DNA from: Thiohalobacter sp. IOR34
Lineage (GTDB): Bacteria > Pseudomonadota > Gammaproteobacteria > Thiohalobacterales > Thiohalobacteraceae
Reading direction: 5' to 3'
Assembly (NCBI RefSeq): GCF_030406045.1
Contig: NZ_CP128988.1
Location: forward strand, 2,329,438-2,393,437
Length of the DNA stretch: 64,000 nucleotides
Shown in pieces: positions 19,185 through 27,457 of the stretch. A program made the position numbers and the translations under genes. The notes below the pieces were generated by a model. That model was not told the origin of the DNA, searched no databases, and saw only the letters and a list, made by a program, of their open reading frames with translations. How positions within the stretch are numbered: position 1 is the first letter of the stretch; each line of letters begins with the position of its first letter.

Positions 19185-19525
19185 AACGCCTCTACAGCAG
19201 CGCCGACAGCCTGCTGCTCAACCATCTGCTGAATCTTCTCCGCAACGCCGGCATCGACTGCCGGCTGGGCAACGAGTTCCTGGGCGGCGGTGCCGGCGAG
19301 CTGCCGGTACTCGATGTCTGGCCCGAGATCCGGGTGGCCGACGCCGACCTGGCCCAGGCCCGGCGCCTGCTCGAGGCCGCCCTGGGTCCACCGCCCCCGG
19401 CCCCACCGGCTTGGCAGTGCCCCCACTGTGGCGAGACCCTGGAGGGGCAATTCGACCAGTGCTGGAACTGTGGCAAATCACGACCGGGAGGGTTGCATTT
19501 GCCTCACTCTGGGCTATCCTCGTAA
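19181..19525 (+). CDS. DUF2007 domain protein with zinc ribbon
   Basis: 114 residues. The N-terminal part (MKRLYSSADSLLLNHLLNLLRNAGIDCRLGNEFLGGG) fits DUF2007, a putative signal-transducing domain. A C-terminal zinc ribbon is formed by CPHCGETL and CWNCGK. Overlaps the TIGR03790 stop by 4 bp. The last residues run into low-complexity sequence before a mobile-looking element at 19535. Confidence 0.85.
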   Translation: MKRLYSSADSLLLNHLLNLLRNAGIDCRLGNEFLGGGAGELPVLDVWPEIRVADADLAQARRLLEAALGPPPPAPPAWQCPHCGETLEGQFDQCWNCGKSRPGGLHLPHSGLSS

Positions 19526-19534
19526 ATGATAGGG

Positions 19535-19787
19535 TTAAGCCGGATATTGCACCAAGGATTCGATTCTCAGGGCGGAGCTGGCAAGGCAGGTTGGTCGATC
19601 ACCCGCAGCAGCATAGCCGTAGCTAGGGTTCAAGGGGGATCGGCCAGGATGCGCAGCCAGATGCGTCCTGAGATCGAATAGGCACAAAGTGTACCCCGCC
19701 ACGAGGGCCTATTTGCGAGCCTCCTGGCCTTGTATACCAGCCTGCACTCCGATCATGCGGGCCGCCTTGGTGCAATATCCGGGTTAA
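19535..19787. mobile_element. Full-length MITE-like element, 253 bp, with TTAA flanks
   Basis: TTAA occurs at both ends (19535-19538 and 19784-19787), consistent with a 4-bp target duplication. Terminal inverted repeats are ccggatattgcaccaagg and its complement. Identical length and about 90% similar interior to the copy at 48970-49222. No ORF. It begins 9 nt after the DUF2007 stop. Confidence 0.9.
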
Positions 19788-19831
19788 GGACCTCGTAGAA
19801 GGTCTCCCTTGGAGCGAGGAGGAAAAAAACA

Positions 19832-19951
19832 ATGACTATCATGAACGTAATCCGCAAGACCTGTACCTGGTGTGTCGGCACGGCCATCCTTTTGCTGACC
19901 CTGCTGGCCATCGTCTGGATGGTCATCCTGGCCGGCGCGCCACAGCCCTAG
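19832..19951 (+). CDS. 39-residue single-pass membrane peptide
   Basis: ATG preceded by a strong site (gcgaggaggaaaaaaac). The product starts MTIMNVIRKTCTWC and continues with an uninterrupted hydrophobic helix (ILLLTLLAIVWMVILAG) before a short GAPQP tail. Positive charges (R, K) precede the helix, so the C-terminus should face the periplasm. A perfect 16-bp hairpin follows 12 nt after the stop. No family recognised; coding status rests on the start site, topology and terminator-like hairpin. Confidence 0.65.
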   Translation: MTIMNVIRKTCTWCVGTAILLLTLLAIVWMVILAGAPQP

Positions 19952-19963
19952 GCTACTGTTTCG

Positions 19964-19999
19964 ACGCCACTTCCCCTGCCGGCGCAGGGGAAGTGGCGT
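19964..19999 (+). terminator. Perfect 16-bp hairpin after the 39-residue ORF
   Basis: Stem acgccacttcccctgc pairs exactly with 19984-19999; loop cggc. No T-run follows on either strand, so termination may be weak or Rho-assisted. It may instead protect the transcript 3' end. Confidence 0.55.
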
Positions 20000-20115
20000 T
20001 GCTGTCTCACAGCGGGAGGCAGCGGGATCAACCCTGGCCGGCAGCGGCCGATACAGTCTCCAGACCCGGCGGTCCCTCGTCGGACAAGCCATGCAAACTG
20101 TCTGGAGGTTGTCTC

Positions 20116-20679
20116 ATGCGCCATGCCCTCGCCCCTGCCCTGCTGATCCTCGGTCTCTGCCAGAGCGCAGCCATCCAGGCCGGCTGGAATCCCTTCCGGG
20201 AGGAAGCCGCCGCCAGCCGGCCAACGGCCAAGGACCACGAGGTAGCCGCCGCTATCGCCGCCTTCCGGGCCAAGGATCCGGACATGAAGGTGTTCTTCGA
20301 CAAGGCCTATGGCTATGCGGTCTTTCCCACCGTCGGCAAGGGCGGCATCGGCATCGGCGGCGCCTACGGCAAGGGTGAGGTCTTCGTCCGCGGCCGGCAC
20401 GTCGGCTACACCTCGCTGAGCCAGCTGACCATAGGCTTCCAGTTCGGCGGCCAGGCCTACAGCGAGATCATCTTCTTCAGGGACAAGGCCACCATGGAGG
20501 ACTTTCAGGCCGGCAACTTCGAGTTCAGCGCCCAGGCCTCGGCGGTGGCAGCCACCGCTGGTGCCTCGGCCGACGCCGACTACAGCAACGGCGTGGCCAT
20601 CTTCACCCTGGCCAAGGGTGGACTGATGTACGAGGCCTCGGTAGGCGGCCAGAAATTCAGCTTCACGCCGCGGAAATAG
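20116..20679 (+). CDS. SYLF/Ysc84-domain lipid-binding protein, exported
   Basis: 187 residues with a signal peptide ([20 protein letters not shown]). The SYLF domain follows: [34 protein letters not shown], then [16 protein letters not shown] and a C-terminal [15 protein letters not shown]. Ysc84/SYLF domains bind phosphoinositides in eukaryotes; the bacterial role is not settled. Its last 17 bp overlap the convergent ubiV 3' end. Confidence 0.9.
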   Translation: MRHALAPALLILGLCQSAAIQAGWNPFREEAAASRPTAKDHEVAAAIAAFRAKDPDMKVFFDKAYGYAVFPTVGKGGIGIGGAYGKGEVFVRGRHVGYTSLSQLTIGFQFGGQAYSEIIFFRDKATMEDFQAGNFEFSAQASAVAATAGASADADYSNGVAIFTLAKGGLMYEASVGGQKFSFTPRK

Positions 20680-21613
20680 GCGCCACACCCTCCGCCAGCG
20701 CCGCGGCCGCAGCCTGCTCGATGCCGGGGCGGCCGAACCAGTAGCCGTCGCAGCTCGCCCAGGGCAGCAGCCGCTGCAGGCTGGCATTCGCCTCCTCGGG
20801 GCTGCGCAGCCCGCGCAGACAGTCGTCATAGAGGCCGATCACCTCGGCAGTTCCCCGCGAGTGGGGGCTGATGCGCAGCACATCCACCTTCAGCTCGACG
20901 AGCTCCGGCAGCACCGGCAGCAGATTGCAGACGCTGGCCGACTGGGTCTGAATGCCGTTGATGTTGAGGAACGACTGGTCCTCCCGGGTGCGCAGGGTCA
21001 GACCATCCGGGTAGTCCAGGCAGCGGAACTGGCAGTCGTCCTTGGGCAGGTTGTGGGCCCGGGCCGTGAAGCAGCGGGCCGAGTAGGCGAGCGGCAGCCG
21101 GCCATGGACGAAGACCTCGGTCTCCACGCCGGCCGGCCGGTTCTGCTGCATCTCCGCCAGGGTCTCGCGCGACAGCTCCACCGGGAACAACCAGCGGCGC
21201 AGGCCGCTTTCCGCCAGACGCTGCAGGGCTCGCGGGTTGTAGATGTTGACGCTGGGCCCGGTGGCGAAGGGCCGCCCCTCCAGGAGGTTGACCGCGGCCA
21301 TGTCGTTGGCCTCGACCATGAAGCGGCCGTTGTCGCACAGCCGGCGCAGGGTCTTCAGCTCCGACTCGGCCTCTATCAGCGCCAGGGTCGAGATCACCAC
21401 CTCCTTGCCGGCATCGCCGAGCCGCCCGGCCAGTTCCAGCCAGTCGTCGGTCTTCAGCTGACGGCGCTTGGCGCACACCGCCTCGCCAAGGTAGACGATG
21501 TCCACCGGCGTCTCGGCCATCTGTTCATAGAACTCGAACACCTGCGCCCGCGGCCAGAAGTAGAGCAGCGGGCCGAGCGACAGTCGGGGTCTGTGTTGGG
21601 TCGTCATTGCCAT
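20663..21613 (-). CDS. ubiV: Oxygen-independent ubiquinone biosynthesis protein UbiV (U32 peptidase-like)
   Basis: 316 residues, U32 family. The four Fe-S cysteines match the UbiV pattern: one in [10 protein letters not shown] and three in [19 protein letters not shown] with spacings of 13 and 4, as in E. coli UbiV. UbiV and UbiU form a complex that hydroxylates the ubiquinone ring without O2. Its start overlaps the ubiU stop by 10 nt, giving an operon with ubiU and the radical SAM gene. Confidence 0.94.
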   Translation of the reverse strand: MAMTTQHRPRLSLGPLLYFWPRAQVFEFYEQMAETPVDIVYLGEAVCAKRRQLKTDDWLELAGRLGDAGKEVVISTLALIEAESELKTLRRLCDNGRFMVEANDMAAVNLLEGRPFATGPSVNIYNPRALQRLAESGLRRWLFPVELSRETLAEMQQNRPAGVETEVFVHGRLPLAYSARCFTARAHNLPKDDCQFRCLDYPDGLTLRTREDQSFLNINGIQTQSASVCNLLPVLPELVELKVDVLRISPHSRGTAEVIGLYDDCLRGLRSPEEANASLQRLLPWASCDGYWFGRPGIEQAAAAALAEGVAPISAA

Positions 21614-22599
21614 GGCCTGTGGTAGGCCCCCAGGGTGGTCTGTGTGCCCTCGGCGACCTTGCCGAGCTGGGACAGCCAGTCCGACTGGGGAATGTAGTTG
21701 TCGGGATTGCGCTGACAGGCATCCAGGGCCGCGCGCCAGACGCGGGTCACCTGGGCCACATAGGCGGGACTGCGCTGGCGCCCCTCCAGCTTGACTGCCG
21801 CCACCCCGGCCGCCGCCAGCTGCGGCAGTATGGCCAGGGTATTGAGGCTGGTCGGTTCCTCCAGGGCGTAATAGGTGCTGTCACCAACCTGGAAACGGCC
21901 CTTGCAGAGGGTCGGATAGCCCGGGTTCTCATCCGCGGTGAAACGGTCGATGAGGATGCCGTTGAGGCGCGTCTCCAGGCGGTCGTCGATCTCGCGCCAT
22001 TCCACCGCCTTGGCCGGAGAGCAGGCGCCGTAGGTGTTGGGCGACTCGCCGGTGGCGAAGGAGGACAGCAGGCAGCGCCCCTCGACCATCACGCACAGGC
22101 TGCCGAAGCCGAACACCTCGATGTCCACCGGGCTGCGTTCGATCAGCGCCTGCACCTGGGCCAGCGACAGCACCCGCGGCACCACCACCCGCTGGATGCC
22201 GAAATGCCGGTGGTAGAAGTCGATCGCCTCGTAGTTGGTGGCCGAGCCCTGCACCGAGAGATGCAGTCGCGCCTCGGGCCAGCGTTCGCTGGCATAGTCC
22301 AGCACGCCGATGTCGGCGGCGATCAGCGCATCGACACCGAGCCCCACGGCCTCGTCCACCGCCCGCTGCCAGCGCGGCCAACCGGCCGGCTGCGGGTAGG
22401 TATTGATGGCCAGGAACACCCGCGCCTGGCGTGCGTGGGCATATTCCACCCCCTGGCGCATGGCATCGGCGTTGAAGTTGAGCCCGGCAAAGTGGCGCGC
22501 GTTGGTGTCGTCGCGAAAGCCGATGTAGACGGCATCGGCGCCGTTGTCGACGGCACTCTTCAGGGCATGCAGATTGCCTGCTGGACAGACCAGTTCCAT
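21604..22599 (-). CDS. ubiU: Oxygen-independent ubiquinone biosynthesis protein UbiU (U32 peptidase-like)
   Basis: 331 residues beginning [27 protein letters not shown], the UbiU/U32 hallmark. Cysteines likely to hold a 4Fe-4S cluster are in [17 protein letters not shown] and LCKGRF. Works with UbiV in prephenate-dependent, O2-independent ring hydroxylation. ATG at 22599 is preferred to the TTG at 22602; aggtg is upstream. Second gene of the operon led by the radical SAM gene. Confidence 0.94.
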   Translation of the reverse strand: MELVCPAGNLHALKSAVDNGADAVYIGFRDDTNARHFAGLNFNADAMRQGVEYAHARQARVFLAINTYPQPAGWPRWQRAVDEAVGLGVDALIAADIGVLDYASERWPEARLHLSVQGSATNYEAIDFYHRHFGIQRVVVPRVLSLAQVQALIERSPVDIEVFGFGSLCVMVEGRCLLSSFATGESPNTYGACSPAKAVEWREIDDRLETRLNGILIDRFTADENPGYPTLCKGRFQVGDSTYYALEEPTSLNTLAILPQLAAAGVAAVKLEGRQRSPAYVAQVTRVWRAALDACQRNPDNYIPQSDWLSQLGKVAEGTQTTLGAYHRPWQ

Positions 22600-22625
22600 C
22601 AATCACCTCTCAGTATTAGCCCGTA

Positions 22626-23546
22626 TTAGCCCGGCCAGCCGACGGCGGCCGCCATCTGCCGCCGCGCCAGCTCGCCCTCGATGGCGTTCAGCACCGCCCA
22701 CTTCCGGCTGCACCAGGCCGGTGCCAGCAGCAGCCGTGCCTCGGCGGTGCCGGTCAGGCGGTGAAACACCACCTCGGGAGGGGTCTGCTCCACCAGGTCG
22801 GCGGCAATCGACACATAGTCGTCGAAACCCAGCGGCCGGTATTCGCCGCGCCGCCAGGCATTGGCCAGGCGGGTGCCCTTGACCACGTGCAGCGGGTGCA
22901 GCTTGAGGCCGTCGACGCCCAGCTCCAACACCCGCTGCAGGGTGGCCAGCGCCCGTGCCCGGCCCTCACCCGGCAAGCCGACGATCAGGTGGGTGCAGAC
23001 CGGGATGCCGCGCCCGCGGGCGGCGCGCAGGGTGTCGCGATACTCGGCGAAACCGTGGCCGCGGTTGACCCGCTGCAGGGTGTCGTCGAAGGCCGACTGC
23101 AGCCCCAGCTCCAGCCACACCTCGTAGCCGCGTTCCCGGTAGCCGGCCAGCAGATCGAGCACCGCCGGCGGCACACAGTCCGGGCGGGTGCCCACCGACA
23201 GGCCGACCACGTCCGGCTCGGACAGGGCCGCCTCGTAGAGCCGGGCCAGGTTGCGCACGTCGTCGTAGGTGTTGGTATAGGCCTGAAAATACGCGATAAA
23301 ACGCCGCGCCCCGGTGCGCTTGGCGAGCACCCGCCGGCCCGCTTCGATCTGTGCCGCGATCGGCGGCGGTTGCCTGGCATTGGGATTGAACGAAGCATTG
23401 TTGCAGAATGTACAGCCGCCGCGGCCCTTGCTGCCGTCCCGGTTGGGACAGGTGAAGCCGGCGTGAATCGCCAGCTTGTGGACCCGCTCACCATAGCGGC
23501 GCAACAGATCCTGGCCGTAGGTGTTGACGTACTGATGCAGACTCAT
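22626..23546 (-). CDS. TIGR01212 family radical SAM protein (YhcC-like)
   Basis: 306 residues. The Fe-S motif is CPNRDGSKGRGGCTFC (CX7CX2C spacing typical of TIGR01212/YhcC). Conserved blocks include FIAYFQAYTNTY, VGLSVGTRPDC and WLELGLQSA. The substrate is unknown. First gene of an operon with ubiU and ubiV, whose promoter region holds an FNR-type site shared with pdxS. The C-terminal ...GWPG plus stop comes from ccgggctaa, which resembles the end of the dispersed element, possibly a remnant that trimmed the 3' end. Confidence 0.9.
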   Translation of the reverse strand: MSLHQYVNTYGQDLLRRYGERVHKLAIHAGFTCPNRDGSKGRGGCTFCNNASFNPNARQPPPIAAQIEAGRRVLAKRTGARRFIAYFQAYTNTYDDVRNLARLYEAALSEPDVVGLSVGTRPDCVPPAVLDLLAGYRERGYEVWLELGLQSAFDDTLQRVNRGHGFAEYRDTLRAARGRGIPVCTHLIVGLPGEGRARALATLQRVLELGVDGLKLHPLHVVKGTRLANAWRRGEYRPLGFDDYVSIAADLVEQTPPEVVFHRLTGTAEARLLLAPAWCSRKWAVLNAIEGELARRQMAAAVGWPG

Positions 23547-23579
23547 GCTCCGCCGCCCTGCTCGCCACGCCGGCCGGAA

Positions 23580-23591
23580 TCTGACAGACTC
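23580..23591. repeat. Solo end of the GAGTCTGTCGGA element
   Basis: tctgacagactc followed by ctg differs by one base from the right terminus of the MITE-like element at 27458-27617. No partner terminus was found, so this may be a remnant or chance. It lies between the radical SAM start and the FNR-type site. Confidence 0.4.
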
Positions 23592-23639
23592 CTGTTAAAA
23601 CCCATCGGGATAGATTCTCACTTGTAGCGAAACCAGTAC

Positions 23640-23653
23640 TTGATCCATATCAA
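23640..23653. promoter_or_regulatory. Perfect FNR/Anr-type site in the divergent ubi/pdx promoter region
   Basis: TTGATccatATCAA matches the consensus TTGAT-N4-ATCAA at all ten fixed positions. It lies 93 nt upstream of the radical SAM-ubiU-ubiV operon start and 53 nt upstream of pdxS. On the plus strand a weak -10 (TAAGCT, 23675-23680) would place the site near -41, the class II activation position. FNR/Anr is an O2-labile activator, which fits the O2-independent pathways on both sides. Confidence 0.8.
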
Positions 23654-23706
23654 CCCAACAGACGGGCGCCCCGCTAAGCTAAGGGGTTCCCATTGGAGAA
23701 CCTAGC

Positions 23707-24621
23707 ATGACATCCACTCCGGAATCCCCGGCAAGCGCCGGAGACAGCAGCGATTTTTCCGTCAAGGTCGGCCTTGCCGAGATGCTCAAGGGCGGCGTCA
23801 TCATGGACGTCACCAACGCCGAGCAGGCGAAGATCGCCGAGGCGGCCGGTGCCGCTGCGGTGATGGCCCTGGAGCGCATCCCGGCCGACATCCGCCGCGA
23901 CGGCGGCATCGCGCGGATGTCCGACCCGGCGATGATCCGCGACATCCAGGCCGCAGTCTCCATCCCGGTGATGGCCAAGTGCCGCATCGGCCATTTTGCC
24001 GAGGCCCAGGTACTGGAGGCGCTGGCCATCGACTTCATCGACGAGAGCGAGGTCCTGACCCCGGCCGACGACCGGCATCACGTCGACAAGCACCGCTTCC
24101 GCGTGCCCTTCGTCTGCGGCGCCACCGACCTCGGCGAAGCACTGCGCCGCATCGGCGAGGGCGCGGCCATGATCCGCACCAAGGGCGAGGCCGGCAGCGG
24201 CAACATCGTCGAGGCCGTGAAGCACATGCGCGCGCTGCAGGACGGCATGCGCCGTCTCACCACCCTGGACCACGCCCAGCTGATGACCGCCGCCAAGGAA
24301 CTGGGCGCGCCCTACGATCTGGTCTGCCATGTCGCCGAGCACGGCCGGCTGCCGGTGCCCAACTTCTCGGCCGGCGGCATCGCCACCCCGGCCGACGCCG
24401 CGCTGATGATGCAGCTCGGCGCCGAGGCGGTGTTCGTCGGCTCCGGCATCTTCAAGTCGGACGACCCCCAGGCCCGCGCCGAGGCCATCGTCCAGGCGAC
24501 GACCTACTACAACGACCCGCAGAAGCTGCTCGAGGTCAGCACCGGCCTGAAGAGCGCCATGCAGGGACTGGACATGGCCGATATCCCACCCGACCAGCGG
24601 CTGGCCGAACGCGGATGGTAG
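23707..24621 (+). CDS. pdxS: Pyridoxal 5'-phosphate synthase lyase subunit PdxS
   Basis: 304 residues. Highly conserved: [25 protein letters not shown], the Schiff-base Lys in [11 protein letters not shown], the phosphate loop Lys in [12 protein letters not shown], and [20 protein letters not shown]. It condenses ribose 5-phosphate, glyceraldehyde 3-phosphate and ammonia directly into PLP. Its start ATG follows ggagaa. It overlaps pdxT by 7 nt. This DXP-independent route is less usual in gammaproteobacteria, which mostly use PdxA/PdxJ/PdxH. Confidence 0.97.
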   Translation: MTSTPESPASAGDSSDFSVKVGLAEMLKGGVIMDVTNAEQAKIAEAAGAAAVMALERIPADIRRDGGIARMSDPAMIRDIQAAVSIPVMAKCRIGHFAEAQVLEALAIDFIDESEVLTPADDRHHVDKHRFRVPFVCGATDLGEALRRIGEGAAMIRTKGEAGSGNIVEAVKHMRALQDGMRRLTTLDHAQLMTAAKELGAPYDLVCHVAEHGRLPVPNFSAGGIATPADAALMMQLGAEAVFVGSGIFKSDDPQARAEAIVQATTYYNDPQKLLEVSTGLKSAMQGLDMADIPPDQRLAERGW

Positions 24622-25229
24622 TACAGGCAACGATCGGCGTGCTGGCCCTGCAGGGCGCCTTCCAGAAGCATCTCGACATGCTGGCCCGGCTCGACCAGCC
24701 GGCGCGGGCGGTGCGCTACCCCGAGCAGCTTGCGGACTGTGCCGGGCTGATCCTCCCGGGTGGCGAATCGACTACCATGAGCCGTCTGCTGCGCGACACC
24801 GGGCTGCTGCAGCCGCTGCGCGAGTACGCATGCGAGCACCCGCTGTTCGGCACCTGCGCCGGCCTGATCCTGATGGCCGAACGGGTCGAGGACCCCCGCG
24901 TCGAACCGCTGGGGGTGCTGCCGATGCGCGCCGAACGCAACCGCTACGGCCGGCAGATCGACAGCTTCACCGCTCCGCTGCAACTGGCCTTCGACGCGGA
25001 CGGCCCACCCTTCCCGGGCGTCTTCATCCGTGCCCCGGCCGCCAGCGAACTGGGCGAGGAGATCGAGGTACTGGCCCGACACCAAGGGCAGCCGGTGCTA
25101 CTCGCTGCCGGTGCTCACCTGGCCGCCGCCTTCCACCCGGAACTGACCGACGACCCGCGGGTGCACCGCCACTGGCTACAGCGGATCGCGGCAGCCTCCC
25201 GCCCCCAGGCCAGGGCGGCGGCTTCCTGA
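24615..25229 (+). CDS. pdxT: Pyridoxal 5'-phosphate synthase glutaminase subunit PdxT
   Basis: 204 residues, class I glutamine amidotransferase that supplies ammonia to PdxS. Catalytic triad regions are visible: GTCAGL (Cys), and [10 protein letters not shown] (His and Glu). Substrate loop [15 protein letters not shown] is conserved. ATG at 24615 overlaps the pdxS stop. The C-terminal tail (RPQARAAAS) runs past the usual end. Confidence 0.96.
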   Translation: MVVQATIGVLALQGAFQKHLDMLARLDQPARAVRYPEQLADCAGLILPGGESTTMSRLLRDTGLLQPLREYACEHPLFGTCAGLILMAERVEDPRVEPLGVLPMRAERNRYGRQIDSFTAPLQLAFDADGPPFPGVFIRAPAASELGEEIEVLARHQGQPVLLAAGAHLAAAFHPELTDDPRVHRHWLQRIAAASRPQARAAAS

Positions 25230-25255
25230 TGTCCGTCCATGGAGGAGACCTGTCG

Positions 25256-25744
25256 ATGAACAGCGCATCCCTGCCCAGCCGGCAACGCACACCCAGCCTG
25301 CCGCCATTGCTCACCTGGCCCCTGGAGTTCCTGCCCCGCCGCCTGCCGGAGGAGGTCTTCGTCGCCGCCCTCAACCGGCTGTTTGCCGAGCCGCTGCGTA
25401 ACGGCGAACTCGACTTCCTGGAAGGACGCATGCTGCAGATTGGCCTCACCGACCTGGGCCGATCACTGCGCATCGGCCTGCGGCAGCGACGTCTGCAGCG
25501 CGGCACGCCCGGCCAGCGGCCGGACATCCGCATCGAAGGCAAGCTCTACGAGTTCCTGCTGCTGGCCACCCGCCGCGAGGACGCCGACACCCTGTTCTTC
25601 AACCGCCGGCTGCGGCTCGCCGGTGACACCGAGCTGGGCCTCTACGTCAAGAACTTCCTCGACGCCCAAGAGCCGGACGAACGCTTGCAGCCGCTGCTGC
25701 GCCTGCTGGAGCAGGCCTGCCGCATGCTGGAGCGCTGGGGCTGA
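25256..25744 (+). CDS. ubiT: Ubiquinone biosynthesis accessory factor UbiT (SCP2 domain)
   Basis: 162 residues. The SCP2-like domain is seen in LNRLFAEPLRNGELDFLEGRMLQIGLTDLG, then IRIEGKLYEFLLLATRREDADTLFFNRRLRLAGDTELGLYVKN in two blocks. UbiT is a lipid-binding protein required for anaerobic ubiquinone synthesis with UbiU and UbiV. A strong site (ggaggag) precedes ATG 25256; an in-frame ATG at 25229 lacks one. The following GNAT gene overlaps the stop, as with yhbT/yhbS in E. coli, supporting the UbiT call. Confidence 0.9.
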   Translation: MNSASLPSRQRTPSLPPLLTWPLEFLPRRLPEEVFVAALNRLFAEPLRNGELDFLEGRMLQIGLTDLGRSLRIGLRQRRLQRGTPGQRPDIRIEGKLYEFLLLATRREDADTLFFNRRLRLAGDTELGLYVKNFLDAQEPDERLQPLLRLLEQACRMLERWG

Positions 25745-26199
25745 TGATCGAGACGGCCGAGCTGGAGCGCGAGGATCACCGTCAGGCGGTCTTCGAACTG
25801 CTCGACCTCTATGCCCGCGACCGCATGGGCGAGGACCATCCGCTGGACCCGGCCCTGCAGCCGGCGCTGATCGACGGCCTGCGACGGGCCGGGGCACTGG
25901 TGCTGCTGGCCTTCGACGACGGCACCGCGGTCGGTCTGCTGATCGGCTTCGAGGCTTTCTCCACCTTCAATGCCCGTCCGCTGCTCAACGTCCACGACCT
26001 GGCGGTCCGTCCGGGCTACCGCGGCCACGGCATCGGCCGACGGCTGCTGGAAAGCGCCGAGGAGATCGCACGCCAACGCGGTTACTGCAAACTGACGCTG
26101 GAGGTACGCATCGACAACGAGGCCGCCCAGCACCTGTACCGCAGCTTCGGTTTCCGCGACTGCCGGCCGCCGATGTGGTTCTGGCACAAACCGCTCTAG
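25744..26199 (+). CDS. GNAT family N-acetyltransferase (YhbS-position)
   Basis: 151 residues with the acetyl-CoA loop VRPGYRGHGIGRRLL and a C-terminal NEAAQHLYRSFGFRDCR. The acceptor substrate is unknown. Start overlaps the ubiT stop (TGATG). E. coli places the acetyltransferase gene yhbS beside ubiT (yhbT), so the pairing is conserved. Stop codon TAG is followed by two more CTAG units and the degraded end of a dispersed element. Confidence 0.88.
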   Translation: MIETAELEREDHRQAVFELLDLYARDRMGEDHPLDPALQPALIDGLRRAGALVLLAFDDGTAVGLLIGFEAFSTFNARPLLNVHDLAVRPGYRGHGIGRRLLESAEEIARQRGYCKLTLEVRIDNEAAQHLYRSFGFRDCRPPMWFWHKPL

Positions 26200-26203
26200 C
26201 TAG

Positions 26204-26310
26204 CTAGCCCGCCTCCTGCACCAAGGATTCGATTCTCGGGGCGGATCGGACTGAAATCGAACAGGCGCAAAGCGTAACCTGCCTGCGCGGGTCTTGCATG
26301 GCATCGCCTT
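26204..26310. mobile_element. Truncated copy of the CCCGGATATTGC element
   Basis: Starts at the third of three tandem CTAG tetramers (26196-26207). Left end cccgcctcctgcaccaaggattcgattctc is a divergent terminus; the interior then jumps to the part ...gaaatcgaacaggcgcaaagcg that is central in the full copies, so it is internally deleted. No right terminus; the 3' boundary is approximate. Confidence 0.7.
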
Positions 26311-26369
26311 CCCGCCCGCTTGTACCTATAATCAAAACGACACTGGTACAGCAAAGGGAGATCAGCGCC

Positions 26370-26756
26370 ATGGCTACTGCCAAGAAGAAGACCACCAGGA
26401 AGAAATCCGTCACTGCCAGGAAGACCGCCGCGCGCAAGAAATCAGCGGTGAGTCGCAAGAAATCCGCCGCCAAGAAGAAGGCCATCAGTGAGAAGCAGCG
26501 CAGCCTGACGGCCCGGCTGCGCGCGGAACTCAAGGCCAGCAAGGAACTGCTGCGCACCGCCAACGCCAATGCCAAGGCGGAGATCGCTCAGCTCAAGGAG
26601 AAACTCGCCGCCGCCCTGAAGCGCGAGCAGGAACTGCTCAAGCTCAGTGAGAAGAAGGCCAAGATGATGCTCCAGGCCGGCGAACGCTGGGAGAAGGCGC
26701 AGCTGCGCAAGATCCAGTCGGTGGTCAAGAAGAAACGCCGCAAGTCGCGGGCCTGA
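26370..26756 (+). CDS. Lysine-rich, histone H1/AlgP-like small protein
   Basis: 128 residues. The first 50 are built of K/A/R/T/S repeats (ATAKKKTTRKKS, ARKTAARKKS), like the tails of bacterial histone H1-like proteins. The middle (residues 50-110) is a long coiled coil rich in K/E/L. The C-terminus is again basic (VVKKKRRKSRA). Likely binds DNA or RNA non-specifically in the cytoplasm. The site aagggagatc precedes ATG 26370. A good terminator follows. Confidence 0.75.
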   Translation: MATAKKKTTRKKSVTARKTAARKKSAVSRKKSAAKKKAISEKQRSLTARLRAELKASKELLRTANANAKAEIAQLKEKLAAALKREQELLKLSEKKAKMMLQAGERWEKAQLRKIQSVVKKKRRKSRA

Positions 26757-26844
26757 GGCGAAGCGCCAATCCTCCGGCTGCGGCTCGCAGCCCGCAGCCC
26801 GCAGCCGGCATCTACGCCGCAGGTCTCACCGCTGCGAGTCGCCT

Positions 26845-26879
26845 CGCCACCCGCAGCTTGCGGGTGGCGGGATTTTCTT
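26845..26879 (+). terminator. Rho-independent terminator after the lysine-rich gene
   Basis: Perfect 11-bp stem cgccacccgca / tgcgggtggcg with loop gct (26845-26869), followed by ggattttctt. It lies 88 nt past the stop. Confidence 0.8.
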
Positions 26880-26973
26880 CCCGCTTGCCGCTAGAATGTA
26901 GGCGGTGATCCCATGCCCGGCGCCAGCGCCGGGCCATTCATCCAGCATCCCGTTTATTTTGTGGGGAGGTGAT

Positions 26974-27393
26974 ATGTTCTTCAAAGCAGTGGCCGGACTC
27001 GTCCTCCTGGCCAGCGGCAACGCGCTCGCCGGCCAGTTCCCCCTGGAGATCTTCGAATATTTCGACGACAGCAAGATCGTCATCTATGCCAGGGAGGAGG
27101 CCATCCAGCAGGCACCGGCCTGGATGCCGGAGACAGGCGCACCGCCGCTCGGGATCGGCCGCCTGATCGAGATCGGCAACCAGTGGATCAGCCGTGACCC
27201 CCGCCTGCAGGGTGCCCACATCCACGAAATCGAGCTGAAACCGATCCGCCACCACGAATCACAGCAGCGCTGGTACTACCTGGTCCAGCTACAGAGGGCG
27301 GACGACAGCGGCAAACCAGTGAAGACCTATCTCGCCGTGCTGCTGGACGGCACGGTCCTGCCTGCGCTGCGCGAGCCCGCCGCCTACAAGTAA
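26974..27393 (+). CDS. Secreted hypothetical protein
   Basis: 139 residues with a signal peptide (MFFKAVAGLVLLASGNALAG). The mature part has no motif I can name; it includes FPLEIFEYFDDSKIVIYARE and a C-terminal beta-rich WYYLVQLQRADDSGKPVKTYLAVLLDG. Start chosen for the strong site ggggaggtgat. Probably periplasmic. Confidence 0.75.
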   Translation: MFFKAVAGLVLLASGNALAGQFPLEIFEYFDDSKIVIYAREEAIQQAPAWMPETGAPPLGIGRLIEIGNQWISRDPRLQGAHIHEIELKPIRHHESQQRWYYLVQLQRADDSGKPVKTYLAVLLDGTVLPALREPAAYK

Positions 27394-27457
27394 CTTCCCG
27401 TCCGCCGGCGGGGCGGCCAACGACGTCGCCTCGCCCCAAGTCGCATGTGCAGGCCAA

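Noticed and set aside
22616-22632. Two short tattagcccg units after the ubiU start
   Set aside because: They resemble the outermost bases of the dispersed element, but only 6-9 bp match and no interior sequence follows. Too little to call a copy.
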